In this document: positions 7,893 through 16,744 of the stretch, piece by piece | How positions within the stretch are numbered: the first letter of the stretch is position 1 | Layout of the letters: each line of letters opens with the position of its first letter | Assembly: GCF_000234805.1 (NCBI RefSeq) | Contig: NC_016645.1 | Span: 1,526,391-1,590,390 of the forward strand | Source: Pyrobaculum ferrireducens | Lineage (GTDB): Archaea; Thermoproteota; Thermoprotei; Thermoproteales; Thermoproteaceae | Direction: 5' to 3' | DNA length: 64,000 bases | Translations under genes and position numbers: made by a program | The notes under the pieces: model-generated | What the model was told of the DNA's origin: nothing | Databases searched by the model: none | What the model saw: the letters and a program-made list of their open reading frames with translations, nothing else

Positions 7893-8355
7893 GTGCAGAA
7901 CCTCTTCGATTCTCGACTACCGGGCTGTGGTGTTTCTAGAGGGGGAGGGCTACGTCAGGGTCACCGCCGCAAACGGCAAGTCGCTTGTGGCGAAGGTGGT
8001 GAAGGGGCCTTGTTCGGGGGTTTCTAGGGAGGTGGCCTACCTCCTATACCCCAACTACGGCTGGGGCAGGGTGCCCGTGGAGGCGGAGTTCGCCGTGGAG
8101 GCTGTGGAGCCTGTGAAGGCTACTAGAGTTGTGATGCGGGTGCCCTTCGGCATAGGGGAGATCGTTGTGCGGAGACAGCTGGAGGGCTTCCCCGTGTACG
8201 AGGGGTCGGTGGCGCTTGAATATCTGGAGCATATAGAGTTCGGCGAAGTGGTGCACGTGGAGCCTGCCCAGTTCTCAGTGCTGGCGCCCGACACCAAGCT
8301 GAGGCTCGTGGAGGTTCCCGTGGACGACTCCGAGGTCGTCTTTATGCGTAGGTAG
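7879..8355 (+). CDS. Stand-alone protein resembling the CDC48 N-terminal region
   Basis: About 158 residues. The first part has a double-psi-barrel-like pattern (FLEGEGYVRVTAANGKSLVAKV). The second part, with VVMRVPFGIGEIVVRRQLEGFPVYEG and a following VVHVEPAQFSVLAPDTKLRLVE, resembles the second substrate-recruiting subdomain of CDC48/p97 N-termini. No AAA ATPase domain follows. A TATA-like CTATATAG at 7853-7860 supports a start at the ATG 7879 (7891 is also possible). It lies just upstream of ATP sulfurylase. The similarity is judged by eye, so function is tentative. Confidence 0.55.
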   Translation: MRLGMCRTSSILDYRAVVFLEGEGYVRVTAANGKSLVAKVVKGPCSGVSREVAYLLYPNYGWGRVPVEAEFAVEAVEPVKATRVVMRVPFGIGEIVVRRQLEGFPVYEGSVALEYLEHIEFGEVVHVEPAQFSVLAPDTKLRLVEVPVDDSEVVFMRR

Positions 8356-8409
8356 GTTATTTTCTAACAACTGCTAATAATGTTTTAGATTTTTTTGCAT
8401 AGAGACGCC

Positions 8410-9777
8410 ATGCCTGCGCCACTTGAACCACACGGAGGGCGGCTGGTATACAACGTAATAGAAGATAGAGACAAGGCGGAGAGCGCCGTGAGGGGCCTTA
8501 CCAAGGTGGAGATAGAGCCGACACTCGGCCCGGACGGTGCGCCGATCCGCAACCCATACCGCGAAATCATGTCAATAGCCTACGGCTTCTTCAGCCCTGT
8601 GGAGGGCTTTATGACGAGGAACGAGGTGGAGAGTATTTTAAAAGAGAGGCGCCTACTGAGCGGCTGGCTCTTCCCATTCCCACTGGTGTTCGACGTGGAT
8701 GAGGAGAGGTTCAAGTCGCTGGGGGTGAAGGAGGGCGACACCGTGTTGCTCACCCTCAAGGGCAAGCCGCTTGCCACGTTGAAAATCGAGGAGGTGTGGA
8801 AGCTCCCGGACCGCAAGGAGTTCGCCGACGCCGTCTTCGGAACCCCCGACCGCAACAGGGAGGTGGTGAAGAAGAGGTTCGACGAGAAGCACCCCGGCTG
8901 GCTGATATACCGGTCCATGAAGCCCATCGCCCTGGCGGGGAAGATAACAGTGGTGAACTCGCCGAGGTTTAAAGACCCCTACGGCAGGTTCTGGATGCCG
9001 CCGCACGTCTCGCGGGAGTACGTGGCTAAGAAGGGGTGGAAGATTGTGGTTGCCCACCAGACGAGGAACGTGCCGCACATAGGCCACGAAATGCTTATGA
9101 AAAGGGCCATGTTCGTCGCCGGCGGCGACAGGCCGGGGGACGCGGTGCTCGTAAACGCAATTATAGGGGCCAAGAGGCCGGGGGACTACGTAGACGAGGC
9201 CATTCTGGAGGGCCACGAGGCCCTTAACAAATTCGGCTACTTCCACCCAGACCGCCACGTGGTTACCATGACTCTGTGGGATATGCGCTACGGAAACCCG
9301 CTGGAGTCGCTACTGCACGGGGTCATTAGACAGAACCTCGGCGCGACGCACCACATGTTCGGCAGGGATCACGCCGCCACGGGCGACTACTACGACCCCT
9401 ACGCCACGCAGTACCTCTGGACGCGGGGCCTCCCCAGCTACGGCATCAACGAGCCGCCTCACGTGACGGACAAGGGGCTGAAGATACGCCCAGTGAACCT
9501 GGGCGAGTTCGCCTACTGCCCCAAGTGCGGCGAGTATACATACCTAGGCATGTCCTACGGCGACTACAAGGAGGTCGCCCTCTGCGGCCACACCCCGGAG
9601 AGGATATCCGGCTCCTTCCTCCGCGGCGTCATCATAGAGGGCCTCAAGCCGCCGAAGGTGGTCATGAGGCCGGAGGTGTACGACGTAATTGTAAAGTGGT
9701 GGAGGGTGTACGGCTACCCCTACGTCACAGATAGATACCTAAAAATTAAAGAACAGGAGCTGGAGGTGGAGCTATGA
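8410..9777 (+). CDS. sat: ATP sulfurylase (sulfate adenylyltransferase)
   Basis: This enzyme makes adenosine 5'-phosphosulfate from ATP and sulfate, the activation step of sulfate respiration, or runs in reverse during sulfur oxidation. From the ATG at 8410 it has 455 residues. The nucleotide-binding QTRNVPHIGHE motif is at 217-227, followed by GRDHA. A zinc-type CPKC (C370, C373) with a later CGH (C392, H394) is typical of archaeal and thermophile forms. The upstream TTG at 8395 is less likely because a T-rich TATA-like element fits 8410. It overlaps the next gene by 4 nt. Confidence 0.96.
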   Translation: MPAPLEPHGGRLVYNVIEDRDKAESAVRGLTKVEIEPTLGPDGAPIRNPYREIMSIAYGFFSPVEGFMTRNEVESILKERRLLSGWLFPFPLVFDVDEERFKSLGVKEGDTVLLTLKGKPLATLKIEEVWKLPDRKEFADAVFGTPDRNREVVKKRFDEKHPGWLIYRSMKPIALAGKITVVNSPRFKDPYGRFWMPPHVSREYVAKKGWKIVVAHQTRNVPHIGHEMLMKRAMFVAGGDRPGDAVLVNAIIGAKRPGDYVDEAILEGHEALNKFGYFHPDRHVVTMTLWDMRYGNPLESLLHGVIRQNLGATHHMFGRDHAATGDYYDPYATQYLWTRGLPSYGINEPPHVTDKGLKIRPVNLGEFAYCPKCGEYTYLGMSYGDYKEVALCGHTPERISGSFLRGVIIEGLKPPKVVMRPEVYDVIVKWWRVYGYPYVTDRYLKIKEQELEVEL

Positions 9778-10118
9778 CGTACAAAATCGGGTTGCTGATA
9801 GACGAGAAGCGCTACGAGGCTATTAAAGACACGCCGCTGGCCCAGAACCTCAAGTCCATGTTCGGCGGGGAGATAAAGATGCTGGAGGTAGACGTCGACG
9901 AGGAGACCGCGAAGAGAATACTTGCCGAGTTCCCCTCGGCCAGGGTAGACGCCAGAGGCTTCCTAGAGGACCTCCCAGTGGCGTTTAAAAAGGCGCTGTT
10001 TGACGCCATTGCCCAGACTAAGAGGGCTGACAAGACGGCGTTTGAAAAAGTATTTGAAAAAATAGACTCTATTAAGGAAGCGGCGCGGAAAGAGAAGGAG
10101 TACGTACCTCCACCTTGA
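9774..10118 (+). CDS. Unrecognised 114-residue protein coupled to ATP sulfurylase
   Basis: The ATG overlaps the sat stop (ATGA), so it is translationally coupled. The protein is small, charged, cysteine-free and mostly helical in its second half, ending KEYVPPP. I do not recognise a family, and DsrC is excluded by the lack of conserved cysteines. Its 3' end overlaps the convergent gene by 47 bp. An accessory role in sulfate activation is an inference from position only. Confidence 0.75.
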   Translation: MTYKIGLLIDEKRYEAIKDTPLAQNLKSMFGGEIKMLEVDVDEETAKRILAEFPSARVDARGFLEDLPVAFKKALFDAIAQTKRADKTAFEKVFEKIDSIKEAARKEKEYVPPP

Positions 10119-10353
10119 GCCCCTGGGCCGGTAGCAACATCTTTTTTAGATACGCCGAGTGCCTCACGACGAATACGTGGATTTTTCCGTCCTTCTCGGT
10201 TTTTATGGGGACGCCCTTGAATTTTTTGATAGCTTCGTCCAGCGGCGTGCCGGCCAGCTGCGGTGGGTACTCCACAACGCCGTCTCTAGCCTTTATGTAG
10301 GCTACCACGTCGCAGAGGCAGAACTTCTCCACCACCTCGTCGTAGGTTACCAT
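10072..10353 (-). CDS. Unrecognised 93-residue protein
   Basis: A TATA-like AGTATATTA lies about 26-30 nt before the ATG at 10353, supporting a real leaderless gene. The protein includes EKFCLCDVVAYIKARDG and a central beta-rich segment (KIHVFVVRHSAYLKKMLL). No family is recognised. It lies between sat and dsrM on the opposite strand and overlaps the preceding gene's 3' end. Confidence 0.65.
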   Translation of the reverse strand: MVTYDEVVEKFCLCDVVAYIKARDGVVEYPPQLAGTPLDEAIKKFKGVPIKTEKDGKIHVFVVRHSAYLKKMLLPAQGLKVEVRTPSLSAPLP

Positions 10354-10454
10354 TAGTGGGTTTGTGATTCTACCTAATATACTTTATTTCTGGGCAGAGG
10401 TTATTTTCACCGCGGTGGGAACAATCTTATTAAAATCAGCAGTTGTTTACAAAT

Positions 10455-11213
10455 ATGGACCCATTGACTGTGTTTATATACGGGGCGTTGCCCTACATCT
10501 CCCTACTGCTTTTAGTAGGGGGCGTGATCTACCGCTTCGCCGGGTGGCTCTCGGCGGGAGGCCTCACCGGGCTGTACTCAGTAGCTGTGAAGGGCTACAC
10601 CTGGGGCTTCGGGTCTAGGTTCGGCGAGGTGTTGAAGAGGATTTTCCTGCTGTACACACTCACCATGTCCGACAGGCTACTCCTCGTCGGGTCTTTTCTA
10701 TTTCACTGGGGTATCTGGATCGCGCTCTTGGGACACGCCTCGATGATAATTCCCCCGGAGCAATTCGGCATGTCTAAGGAGGTGCACAAGGCAATAGCTA
10801 CATACGTAGGAGGCGCCGCCGGCGTCGTGTCGCTCATTGGGCTCGTCCTCCTTTTGATTAGGCGTGTTGCGAGGAGCGACGTGAGGAGGCTCAGCTTCCT
10901 CGACGACTGGTTTGCCCTCGTTCTGCTACTGGCCCTGGTCGCCGTCGGCAACTACCAGACGCTGGTGCTCCACCCCCACTACATGGAGACCGTGGCGCCG
11001 TGGGTGCAGTCGGTCCTCGCGGGGAGCCCCAGGCTGGAGTACGTGGCACAGTGGGACCCGGTGACGAAGCTACACGTCTTTCTGGCGCTGGTGTTCATTG
11101 GCTACGTGCCGCTGGGCAAGCTGATACACCCCTTCTCCTTCCTCGCAATGCCCACTCTCTGGAAGAGCCCCACTACGCTCTACGGGTACATACTGGCAAA
11201 GATAAGAGGGTAA
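10455..11213 (+). CDS. dsrM: DsrM-like membrane cytochrome b subunit
   Basis: A 252-residue integral membrane protein with about five or six membrane segments, resembling the NarI/DsrM heme-b family. Candidate heme ligands are the histidines in SFLFHWGIWIALLGH and in LHVFLALVFIGYVPLGKLIH. DsrM passes electrons from menaquinol to DsrK in the membrane complex serving sulfite reduction. The ATG at 10455 is chosen over the TTG at 10443 because TTATTAAAA lies 22-30 nt upstream. DsrK follows 51 bp downstream with its own TATA box. Confidence 0.88.
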   Translation: MDPLTVFIYGALPYISLLLLVGGVIYRFAGWLSAGGLTGLYSVAVKGYTWGFGSRFGEVLKRIFLLYTLTMSDRLLLVGSFLFHWGIWIALLGHASMIIPPEQFGMSKEVHKAIATYVGGAAGVVSLIGLVLLLIRRVARSDVRRLSFLDDWFALVLLLALVAVGNYQTLVLHPHYMETVAPWVQSVLAGSPRLEYVAQWDPVTKLHVFLALVFIGYVPLGKLIHPFSFLAMPTLWKSPTTLYGYILAKIRG

Positions 11214-11264
11214 TTTCCAACTTTTTTGTAATAAGCTTTATAGAAAACCAACGGTATTTAAGAC

Positions 11265-12749
11265 ATGACGGTTGCTGAGGCGCAGCACGGCCACGAGGCT
11301 CCCGTTTTTAAACTGGGGGATACCTCAAACATCAAGCCTTTTAAAGCGAAGCCGGAGCAGGTAAAGGTACTGCACGAGAGGGTGGGGCTTACGCTTCCAG
11401 ACAACCCGCTCGAGCACATCCACAAGAGGGTTAGGGAGGCGGTAAAGCAAAACCGCAATGTTAAGATGGCGGTGGAGGTGTGCGTCCACTGCGGGGTTTG
11501 CCTCGACAACTGCCCCACCTACGTGAGGACGAGGGACATTTTCAACTCTCCCGTGGGGAGGGCTGAGCTGCTTAGGGCGGTGCTAAAGGCGGATTCGCCC
11601 AGCGGGAAGATCTTCGGCAGGCTGGTGGGCGCCGAGAAGCTCACCGAGGAGCACCTGGAGAAGATCTACACCTACTACTACCAGTGCCTCGAGTGTAGGA
11701 AGTGCGCCTACGCCTGTCCCTTCGGCATAGACCAGGCGGACATCACCAGGCTTGTTAGAGACGTTATGTACGAGGCCGGCGTAGTTTCGAAGTACATCGC
11801 CACTGTGATAGACGCGGTGGAGAGGACGGGGACTAACCTCGGAATGAAGCCCCTGGCCGTCATAAAGTCAATCACCTTCGCCGGGGGGGAAATTAAGGAT
11901 GAGAAGAAGGTGGAGGTGGAGTACTACATATACAGAGACGACCAGGGCAAGATGCTTAAGTACAGGGGGGACCAGCTGGTAGGCGAGGTGACGAAGGAAT
12001 CTGGCGACTGGCCCGAGGCGTTGTTAATACCCCCCTCGGCCGACTTCTTTACAAACATAGAGACGCTGAAGGGCTACATGCTGTTCCTCCACCTCATGGG
12101 TGTGAAGTTCGCCTTCTCCACTGAGATGGCCGAGCTGGCCAACTTCGGCCTATTCGCCAGCGAGAGGCATATGAAGTTTATTGGACAGAAGGCAGTGAAC
12201 GCCGCTCTGAGGCTAGGCGTTAAGTACGTCATAGCTGGGGAGTGCGGCCACGGCTGGAGGGCGTTTAAGAACTACACGGGGCCGGAGCTGGAGAAGCACG
12301 GCATCAAAACTATGCACATATTCCACCTCGTGATAGACGCCATAAAGAACGGCAGGCTGAAGCTCAACCCCGACGCCAACGGCGACGTCGTCTACACCTT
12401 CCAAGACTCATGCAACTACGCCAGGGGCGGCGACCTCACAGAGGAGCCCCGCTTCATTATTAGACACGTAGTTAAGAAGTACGTGGAGTCGCCTAACAAC
12501 CGGGAGAAGACCTGGTGCTGCGGCGGGGGCGGGGGCCTCCTCACAGACGAACTCCTCCCGCTGAGGATCCAGTACGCCAAGAATTGGTACGAAGACGCGC
12601 TGAAGGCCGGCGCCAACCACGTCGTCAGGGCATGCGCCATATGCAAGGCACAGCTAAGCCACACCATTCCGCACCTCAACAAAGAGTACAAGAAGGAGAT
12701 AACATACAGCGGGTTGATGGACCTAGTGTACAGGGCGATCGTGGTCTAG
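11265..12749 (+). CDS. dsrK: DsrK-like iron-sulfur subunit (HdrD family)
   Basis: The 494-residue protein has two [4Fe-4S] motifs, CVHCGVCLDNCP and CLECRKCAYACP, in the first third. C-terminal CCG-type cysteine segments follow (CGHGWRAF, QDSCNYAR, WCCGGGGG, CAICKAQL), as in heterodisulfide reductase HdrD and DsrK. In known systems DsrK reduces the DsrC trisulfide at the cytoplasmic face of the DsrM complex. DsrC is not in this window, so the partner is unresolved. A TATA-like CTTTATAG precedes the ATG by ~30 nt. The 3' end overlaps the convergent gene by 4 bp. Confidence 0.92.
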   Translation: MTVAEAQHGHEAPVFKLGDTSNIKPFKAKPEQVKVLHERVGLTLPDNPLEHIHKRVREAVKQNRNVKMAVEVCVHCGVCLDNCPTYVRTRDIFNSPVGRAELLRAVLKADSPSGKIFGRLVGAEKLTEEHLEKIYTYYYQCLECRKCAYACPFGIDQADITRLVRDVMYEAGVVSKYIATVIDAVERTGTNLGMKPLAVIKSITFAGGEIKDEKKVEVEYYIYRDDQGKMLKYRGDQLVGEVTKESGDWPEALLIPPSADFFTNIETLKGYMLFLHLMGVKFAFSTEMAELANFGLFASERHMKFIGQKAVNAALRLGVKYVIAGECGHGWRAFKNYTGPELEKHGIKTMHIFHLVIDAIKNGRLKLNPDANGDVVYTFQDSCNYARGGDLTEEPRFIIRHVVKKYVESPNNREKTWCCGGGGGLLTDELLPLRIQYAKNWYEDALKAGANHVVRACAICKAQLSHTIPHLNKEYKKEITYSGLMDLVYRAIVV

Positions 12750-13279
12750 TAGCTGAGGGCCATTTTTTCCGCCTCGTACCTCCGGATGACCTCCATTTTT
12801 ACACCCGTAATCCTCTCCTCCCCTATTACAGCTTTTTCCAACGCCCCGTTTCTAGCCACTACTCTGTAGTAGGTCACGACGTCGGGTAGCTCTCTTGCGG
12901 CGTACCTCACCTCTACCCTCCTAATGGCCTCGGGGAAGCCCGCCATTTCCTCAGCCGCGTAGTAGGCTGGGGTGTGGACCACTGCCACCCGCCTCACTAG
13001 GCGTAGCACTTCGAGCACCTCCTCCCCAAGCCCCTCTCTATACGGCCCCATAGCTACGAAGACGTGGTCGAGGGGGTGGTTTAAATCCGATCGTCTAACG
13101 GCGCGCGCCTTCGCCCCCTTGTCTATCAGCAGTGTAAGTAGCGACGAGGCCAGCGCCGTGCAACTCGGCGAGACTTCGTAAACCACCGCCACGTCGTCGA
13201 GATCGCTGAGTATTTTCCAGTAGAGCGTGGCGAGCACGGAGCGGTATTCCAACTCCACGGCCTCCACCCCTTGCCACAT
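12746..13279 (-). CDS. Unrecognised 177-residue soluble protein
   Basis: An intact frame converging on dsrK. The sequence alternates hydrophobic strands and helices (VAVVYEVSPSCTALASSLL, VAVVHTPAYYAAEEM), suggesting a Rossmann-like alpha/beta fold. No catalytic signature is recognised. It has no membrane segment or signal peptide. Its neighbours are all sulfur-metabolism genes, but it is transcribed alone on the minus strand. Confidence 0.7.
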   Translation of the reverse strand: MWQGVEAVELEYRSVLATLYWKILSDLDDVAVVYEVSPSCTALASSLLTLLIDKGAKARAVRRSDLNHPLDHVFVAMGPYREGLGEEVLEVLRLVRRVAVVHTPAYYAAEEMAGFPEAIRRVEVRYAARELPDVVTYYRVVARNGALEKAVIGEERITGVKMEVIRRYEAEKMALSY

Positions 13280-13320
13280 ATTGCCAAAATATAAAGCTTC
13301 TACATCACTGAAGAAAATTC

Positions 13321-13332
13321 ATGAAATTTCAT
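13321..13332. promoter_or_regulatory. 12-bp palindrome upstream of the SQR-like gene
   Basis: ATGAAATTTCAT is a perfect palindrome in the AT-rich 146-bp intergenic region, about 95 bp before the flavoprotein start. It could be an operator; its distance from the promoter makes this uncertain. Confidence 0.3.
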
Positions 13333-13425
13333 AAACCATCATTCTTATCAAATTCCTTTCTTTTTAAAAATCAATTCATAAATTATTCCCAATGCAACTG
13401 TTAATATTATTTAAAAAATTAACAT

Positions 13426-14580
13426 ATGCGTACTTCTATGAAGTCCATTGTGATAGTTGGCGGCGGAGTAGGCGGGATATTCACAGCCAACAAGCTGGCG
13501 TCTAAACTGGCCTCTGAAATTAGAAGGGAGGAGGTGTCCATTACAGTTGTAGAGCCGCAGGACAGGCAGGTGTACCAGCCTGGCTTTCTGTACGTGCCGT
13601 TTAAAGAACTTACGCCCGACGTCATGTTTAAGCCCGTCTCAAAGCTCCTCTCCCCGCTTGCAAAGGTGGAGAGAGAGCCGGCAGCTAAGATAGACATGTC
13701 TGCTAAAAAAGTGGTGCTTCAAAGCGGAAAGGAGGTGAAGTACGACTACCTAGTAGTGGCCACCGGCTCTGTCGTGAAGACGCAGGCGTTCCCGGGCTTC
13801 GGCGAGGCTTGGCACACGTTTTGGGTGCTGGAGGGCGCCAAGCGGCTGAGAGAGGCGCTTAGGAGGTTTAACGGGGGGACGATAGTATTCTCAGTAACTT
13901 CGACGCCTTATAAATGCCCCGTGGCGCCCTACGAGTTTCTAGGCCTGCTCAACGACTATCTGATGGCAACGGGTCTTAGGGCCAAGACGAAAGTCATCTT
14001 CACCACAGTGGCGCCGCACCTCCACGCCCAGCCCCAGATAAACAAATTCCTTGAAGAGACGTTGAAAATGTGGGGCTTTGACTACAAGACTAAGTTCCAG
14101 GTAAACGCCATTGAGCCGGGCAAGATTTCGGGGTCTGAGGAGCTGAAGGCAGATCTTATAATAGCTGTGCCGCCGCACGGCGGGGAGGAGGTGGTGATTA
14201 AGTCCGGCATCGGGGACCAGGCCGGGTGGATTCCGGTGGATAGATACACACTGCAGATACAGGCTCAGGGCGCCACTGGAGCGGAGTACGCAATTGGCGA
14301 CGCCACGAACCTGCCCGTGCCCAAGGCTGGCTCCGTGGCGCATTTCCAGAGCGAGGTGGTTTCGTCGAGAATCGCCGAGGAGATCCAGCTGGGCTACTCC
14401 GACACTAGGTACGACGGACGTGTAATCTGCTTTATCCTTACCGGATTCGAGGAGGCCACCGTGGTGTCTTGGAATTACGAAAACCCCGCTAAATACCCGC
14501 CGCCGCCCAGCAGATTCTTCACTAGACTCAAGGACATGACTAACTACTCCATCTGGTCGGTCCTGCGCTGTGGGCTATGA
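13426..14580 (+). CDS. Sulfide:quinone oxidoreductase-like FAD flavoprotein
   Basis: The 384-residue protein begins with an FAD-binding VIVGGGVGGIFTANKL motif. It keeps the second dinucleotide-type segment YDYLVVATGS and a C-terminal EYAIGDATNLPVPKAGSVAHFQ FAD motif. A cysteine lies in TPYKCPVAPYEFL, the place of the redox cysteine of SQR-type enzymes, and others in VICF and LRCGL. SQRs oxidise sulfide and reduce quinone at the membrane surface. The next gene, a DUF1641 protein, overlaps by 4 nt, as is common for this SQR type. The internal ATG at 13438 is an alternative start. Confidence 0.88.
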   Translation: MRTSMKSIVIVGGGVGGIFTANKLASKLASEIRREEVSITVVEPQDRQVYQPGFLYVPFKELTPDVMFKPVSKLLSPLAKVEREPAAKIDMSAKKVVLQSGKEVKYDYLVVATGSVVKTQAFPGFGEAWHTFWVLEGAKRLREALRRFNGGTIVFSVTSTPYKCPVAPYEFLGLLNDYLMATGLRAKTKVIFTTVAPHLHAQPQINKFLEETLKMWGFDYKTKFQVNAIEPGKISGSEELKADLIIAVPPHGGEEVVIKSGIGDQAGWIPVDRYTLQIQAQGATGAEYAIGDATNLPVPKAGSVAHFQSEVVSSRIAEEIQLGYSDTRYDGRVICFILTGFEEATVVSWNYENPAKYPPPPSRFFTRLKDMTNYSIWSVLRCGL

Positions 14581-15011
14581 GCGAGGAAAAGGTGGAAAAA
14601 CTCATAGAGCTACTCCAGCAGGACAAGGTCCAGGACGCCTTGATCTCCATTGTGCAGAACATTGACGTAGTTAAGGAGCTTGTGAATACGTTGTACGACT
14701 TCAAGAGAAGCGGCGTGCTTGACGACCTGCTCAACGCCGCGGCGTCGCTTAGGTTCTTCACCGAGGGCCTCCTCACGAGGGAGTTCATTGAGAGGGTAGC
14801 GAAGCTACAGGAGGTGGCGTTGATAGCGGGGAGCAACCTCGCCATGGACAGCTCCAAGATCGACTGCCTCACCTACGCCCTTGCCACGGCAGAGGACGCG
14901 AAGCCCGTTGGTCTATTCGGCCTCCTCAACGCCTTGAGAGATCCAGAGGTGCAGAAGGGCCTGGGCTTCCTCATAGCTGTGTTGAAGAAACTCGGAAGCT
15001 GTCAGAAATAG
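14577..15011 (+). CDS. DUF1641-family protein, partner of the SQR-like flavoprotein
   Basis: This 144-residue helical protein has the DUF1641 pattern, with repeated leucine-rich helices and a C-terminal LFGLLNALRDPEVQKGLGFLIAVLKKLG segment (shown in full only by position, residues ~112-139). Such proteins are routinely encoded with SQR-like flavoproteins or formate dehydrogenases. Their biochemical role is not established. Its start overlaps the stop of the flavoprotein gene, so the two are translated together. It has one cysteine near the middle and one near the end. Confidence 0.85.
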   Translation: MSEEKVEKLIELLQQDKVQDALISIVQNIDVVKELVNTLYDFKRSGVLDDLLNAAASLRFFTEGLLTREFIERVAKLQEVALIAGSNLAMDSSKIDCLTYALATAEDAKPVGLFGLLNALRDPEVQKGLGFLIAVLKKLGSCQK

Positions 15012-15080
15012 CGCCGGTTTTTCGCCACCCATGTATTTTTTGCACTTTTAACTTATTTATAGTCATATTACTATATTTGT

Positions 15081-15652
15081 ATGCTTAGGCTTACGGCCAC
15101 GGCTAAGCTAGTTATTCACTACATGGCGCTTAGGCACCTCGTCGACGGCGTCCCATACGTCACTTTCAAAGAGCTAGTCCAGAGGCTGGGGGTGTCCGAG
15201 AGGAGGCTTAGGTCAGTTATGCAGGAGCTACGCCAAGTAGGTCTCGTAGAGGCCTACATGGACCCCTCGAGGGGCAGGTCCCTCCTGTATAGACTTGCGT
15301 TTAGCAACTTCGACTTCGACGCCCCGAGGGTGGAGCCGGGGCTGTACTACATAGATCTGCCGCGGGGCGCCAAGATACCAAACGACCTCACCTTTAGGGC
15401 CTACTCCATCATAAGGGCCTCCCAGCTACTGCTCTACAGCCTACCTTCGCCCGGAGAAAAGTCTTGTTTAGGCTGACTAAATGTACATGTTCTATAAAGC
15501 CCTACGGACCTCAGACCTTGGAGGAGGCCAAGGCGCTGGCGAATACGGGCGGAGTAGCCACCGTCGTATTCAGCTCAGAGGTAGATGAGGTGGATCTGGA
15601 CGCCCAAAGCCTGATATATACCGCACGCATTAGCATATATAGGAAGGCGTAG
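15081..15652 (+). pseudogene. Winged-helix regulator, probably frameshifted
   Basis: The first frame (15081-15476, 131 residues) is a clear winged helix-turn-helix: FKELVQRLGVSERRLRSVM recognition region, then a wing with YMDPSRGRSLLYRL. It stops after PSPGEKSCLG. A second open frame (15464-15652) overlaps and continues with plausible coding sequence (CTCSIKPYGPQTLEEAKALA). The simplest reading is one ~190-residue gene split by a single frameshift near 15465. The first frame alone could still make a functional DNA-binding protein. The target is unknown. Confidence 0.5.
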
Positions 15653-15809
15653 GCACGCGACACGGGGATCCGCATAAGCCAAGGCTCAGGTGAGGCTAAC
15701 CCCGGGTGGATAGCGCTGAGAAGCGTTGAGAAAATCTAGAGGTGAGAGGTATTTGCGCTTGTTGTACTTATCGTGGACGAGGTGATTGATTTAGCCGAGG
15801 GAAGGCCTT

Positions 15810-16316
15810 TTGGACTGTAAGACCATTTTCGCGACCTCGCTTGGCGTTGTGGCTTATTTGGCGCGGCTAGGGCTCCCGGTGTCTGCGTCGGAGGCAAGGC
15901 TACCGTTTTTTAACAAGATATTAACTGCGTATCCGGTGGAGGAAGGTGAACAAGTCAGCAAACTTGAGCGCGATGTAATACGCGCCTGGGAGATATTGCG
16001 GGTGGCTGACGAAAACACCTTGGTAATAGCCAACGAGCTCTTTATAAACACGACCTCGGAGGAGGGGACTAAGCTCTCTAGGCTATTTCTCGATGAAGTT
16101 GCGAAAAGAGGCGCCTACTGCCTATATGTGACTTTCTTCTCCGAGGTGGCTAAACTAGGCTACGTAGTAAGCTTAGTGACCGCTCCCGATCCTGGAGATC
16201 CCGAAAAGCCGTCCTATAAGATAGTGCCGGGATCTCCGCCTTCTGAGTACATGGCGGTTAGAATCGCGAAGAAACATAGCCTTGAATATAACAAAATCAT
16301 CGGCGTGGTGAGATGA
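15810..16316 (+). pseudogene. MutS-like ATPase-domain fragment
   Basis: The 168 residues follow the C-terminal ATPase domain of MutS-family proteins. A DCKTIFATSLGVVAYLARLGLPV start aligns with the end of the Walker A loop and following helix. VIANELFINTTSEEG matches the Walker B/DExxxGT region, and YVTFFSEVAKLGYVVSLV the H-loop strand. A PSYKIVPGSPPSEYMAVRIAKK tail completes the domain. The glycine-rich Walker A itself is missing, with DCKT in place of GKT/S, and only a TTG start is available after a stop. It looks like a decayed remnant rather than an active ATPase. Confidence 0.45.
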
Positions 16317-16627
16317 GAGACATCGATCTTCTCCTGATAGAAGACCCAGCCACTGTACCCAATGTGGAGGACTTGTGGAAAGATCTTGAGTTGGATAGGA
16401 TAATCGAGTTGGCCTCAACTGGTACAAATATCCGAAAAGGCGACTACGTATTAATGGACGAGAGCTTCTCGTCGACAAACCACGTAGAGGCATCTCTGGT
16501 CGCCTACGACGTCGTCTCAGCTCTAGTAGATAGCGGCATCTTTGTGTGGTACGTAACGTTTCTATATGATTTTACCAGAAAGTTCCTAGATAGATATAGT
16601 GAACATTCCGTGTTATTAACACCATAA
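16313..16627 (+). pseudogene. Second MutS-like ATPase fragment
   Basis: This 104-residue frame overlaps the previous one by 4 nt. It again shows a MutS-type Walker B region, GDYVLMDESFSSTNHVEAS, followed by VAYDVVSALVDSGIFVWYVTF. The N-terminal part of the ATPase and the signature end are absent. Together with the previous frame it suggests tandem remnants of MutS-like genes. A small intact protein of unknown function remains possible because the frame is open and coupled. Confidence 0.4.
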
Positions 16628-16744
16628 CTTCTCCCTAATGGAAAAAGATCATTTAAACTTATTAAAGGCCATTTAACCACCGGCTATGCATTGGACCTAT
16701 GGAAAAAAGTGTCAGAATCATACAGGACCTGATCGGAGTAGCGT

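Noticed and set aside
9774-10118. Possible DsrC after sat
   Set aside because: The protein has no cysteines, so it cannot be DsrC.
11258-11518. Long antisense frames over dsrK, ttrA, lipA and other genes
   Set aside because: They mirror strongly coding genes on the other strand and show only the composition of reversed codons.
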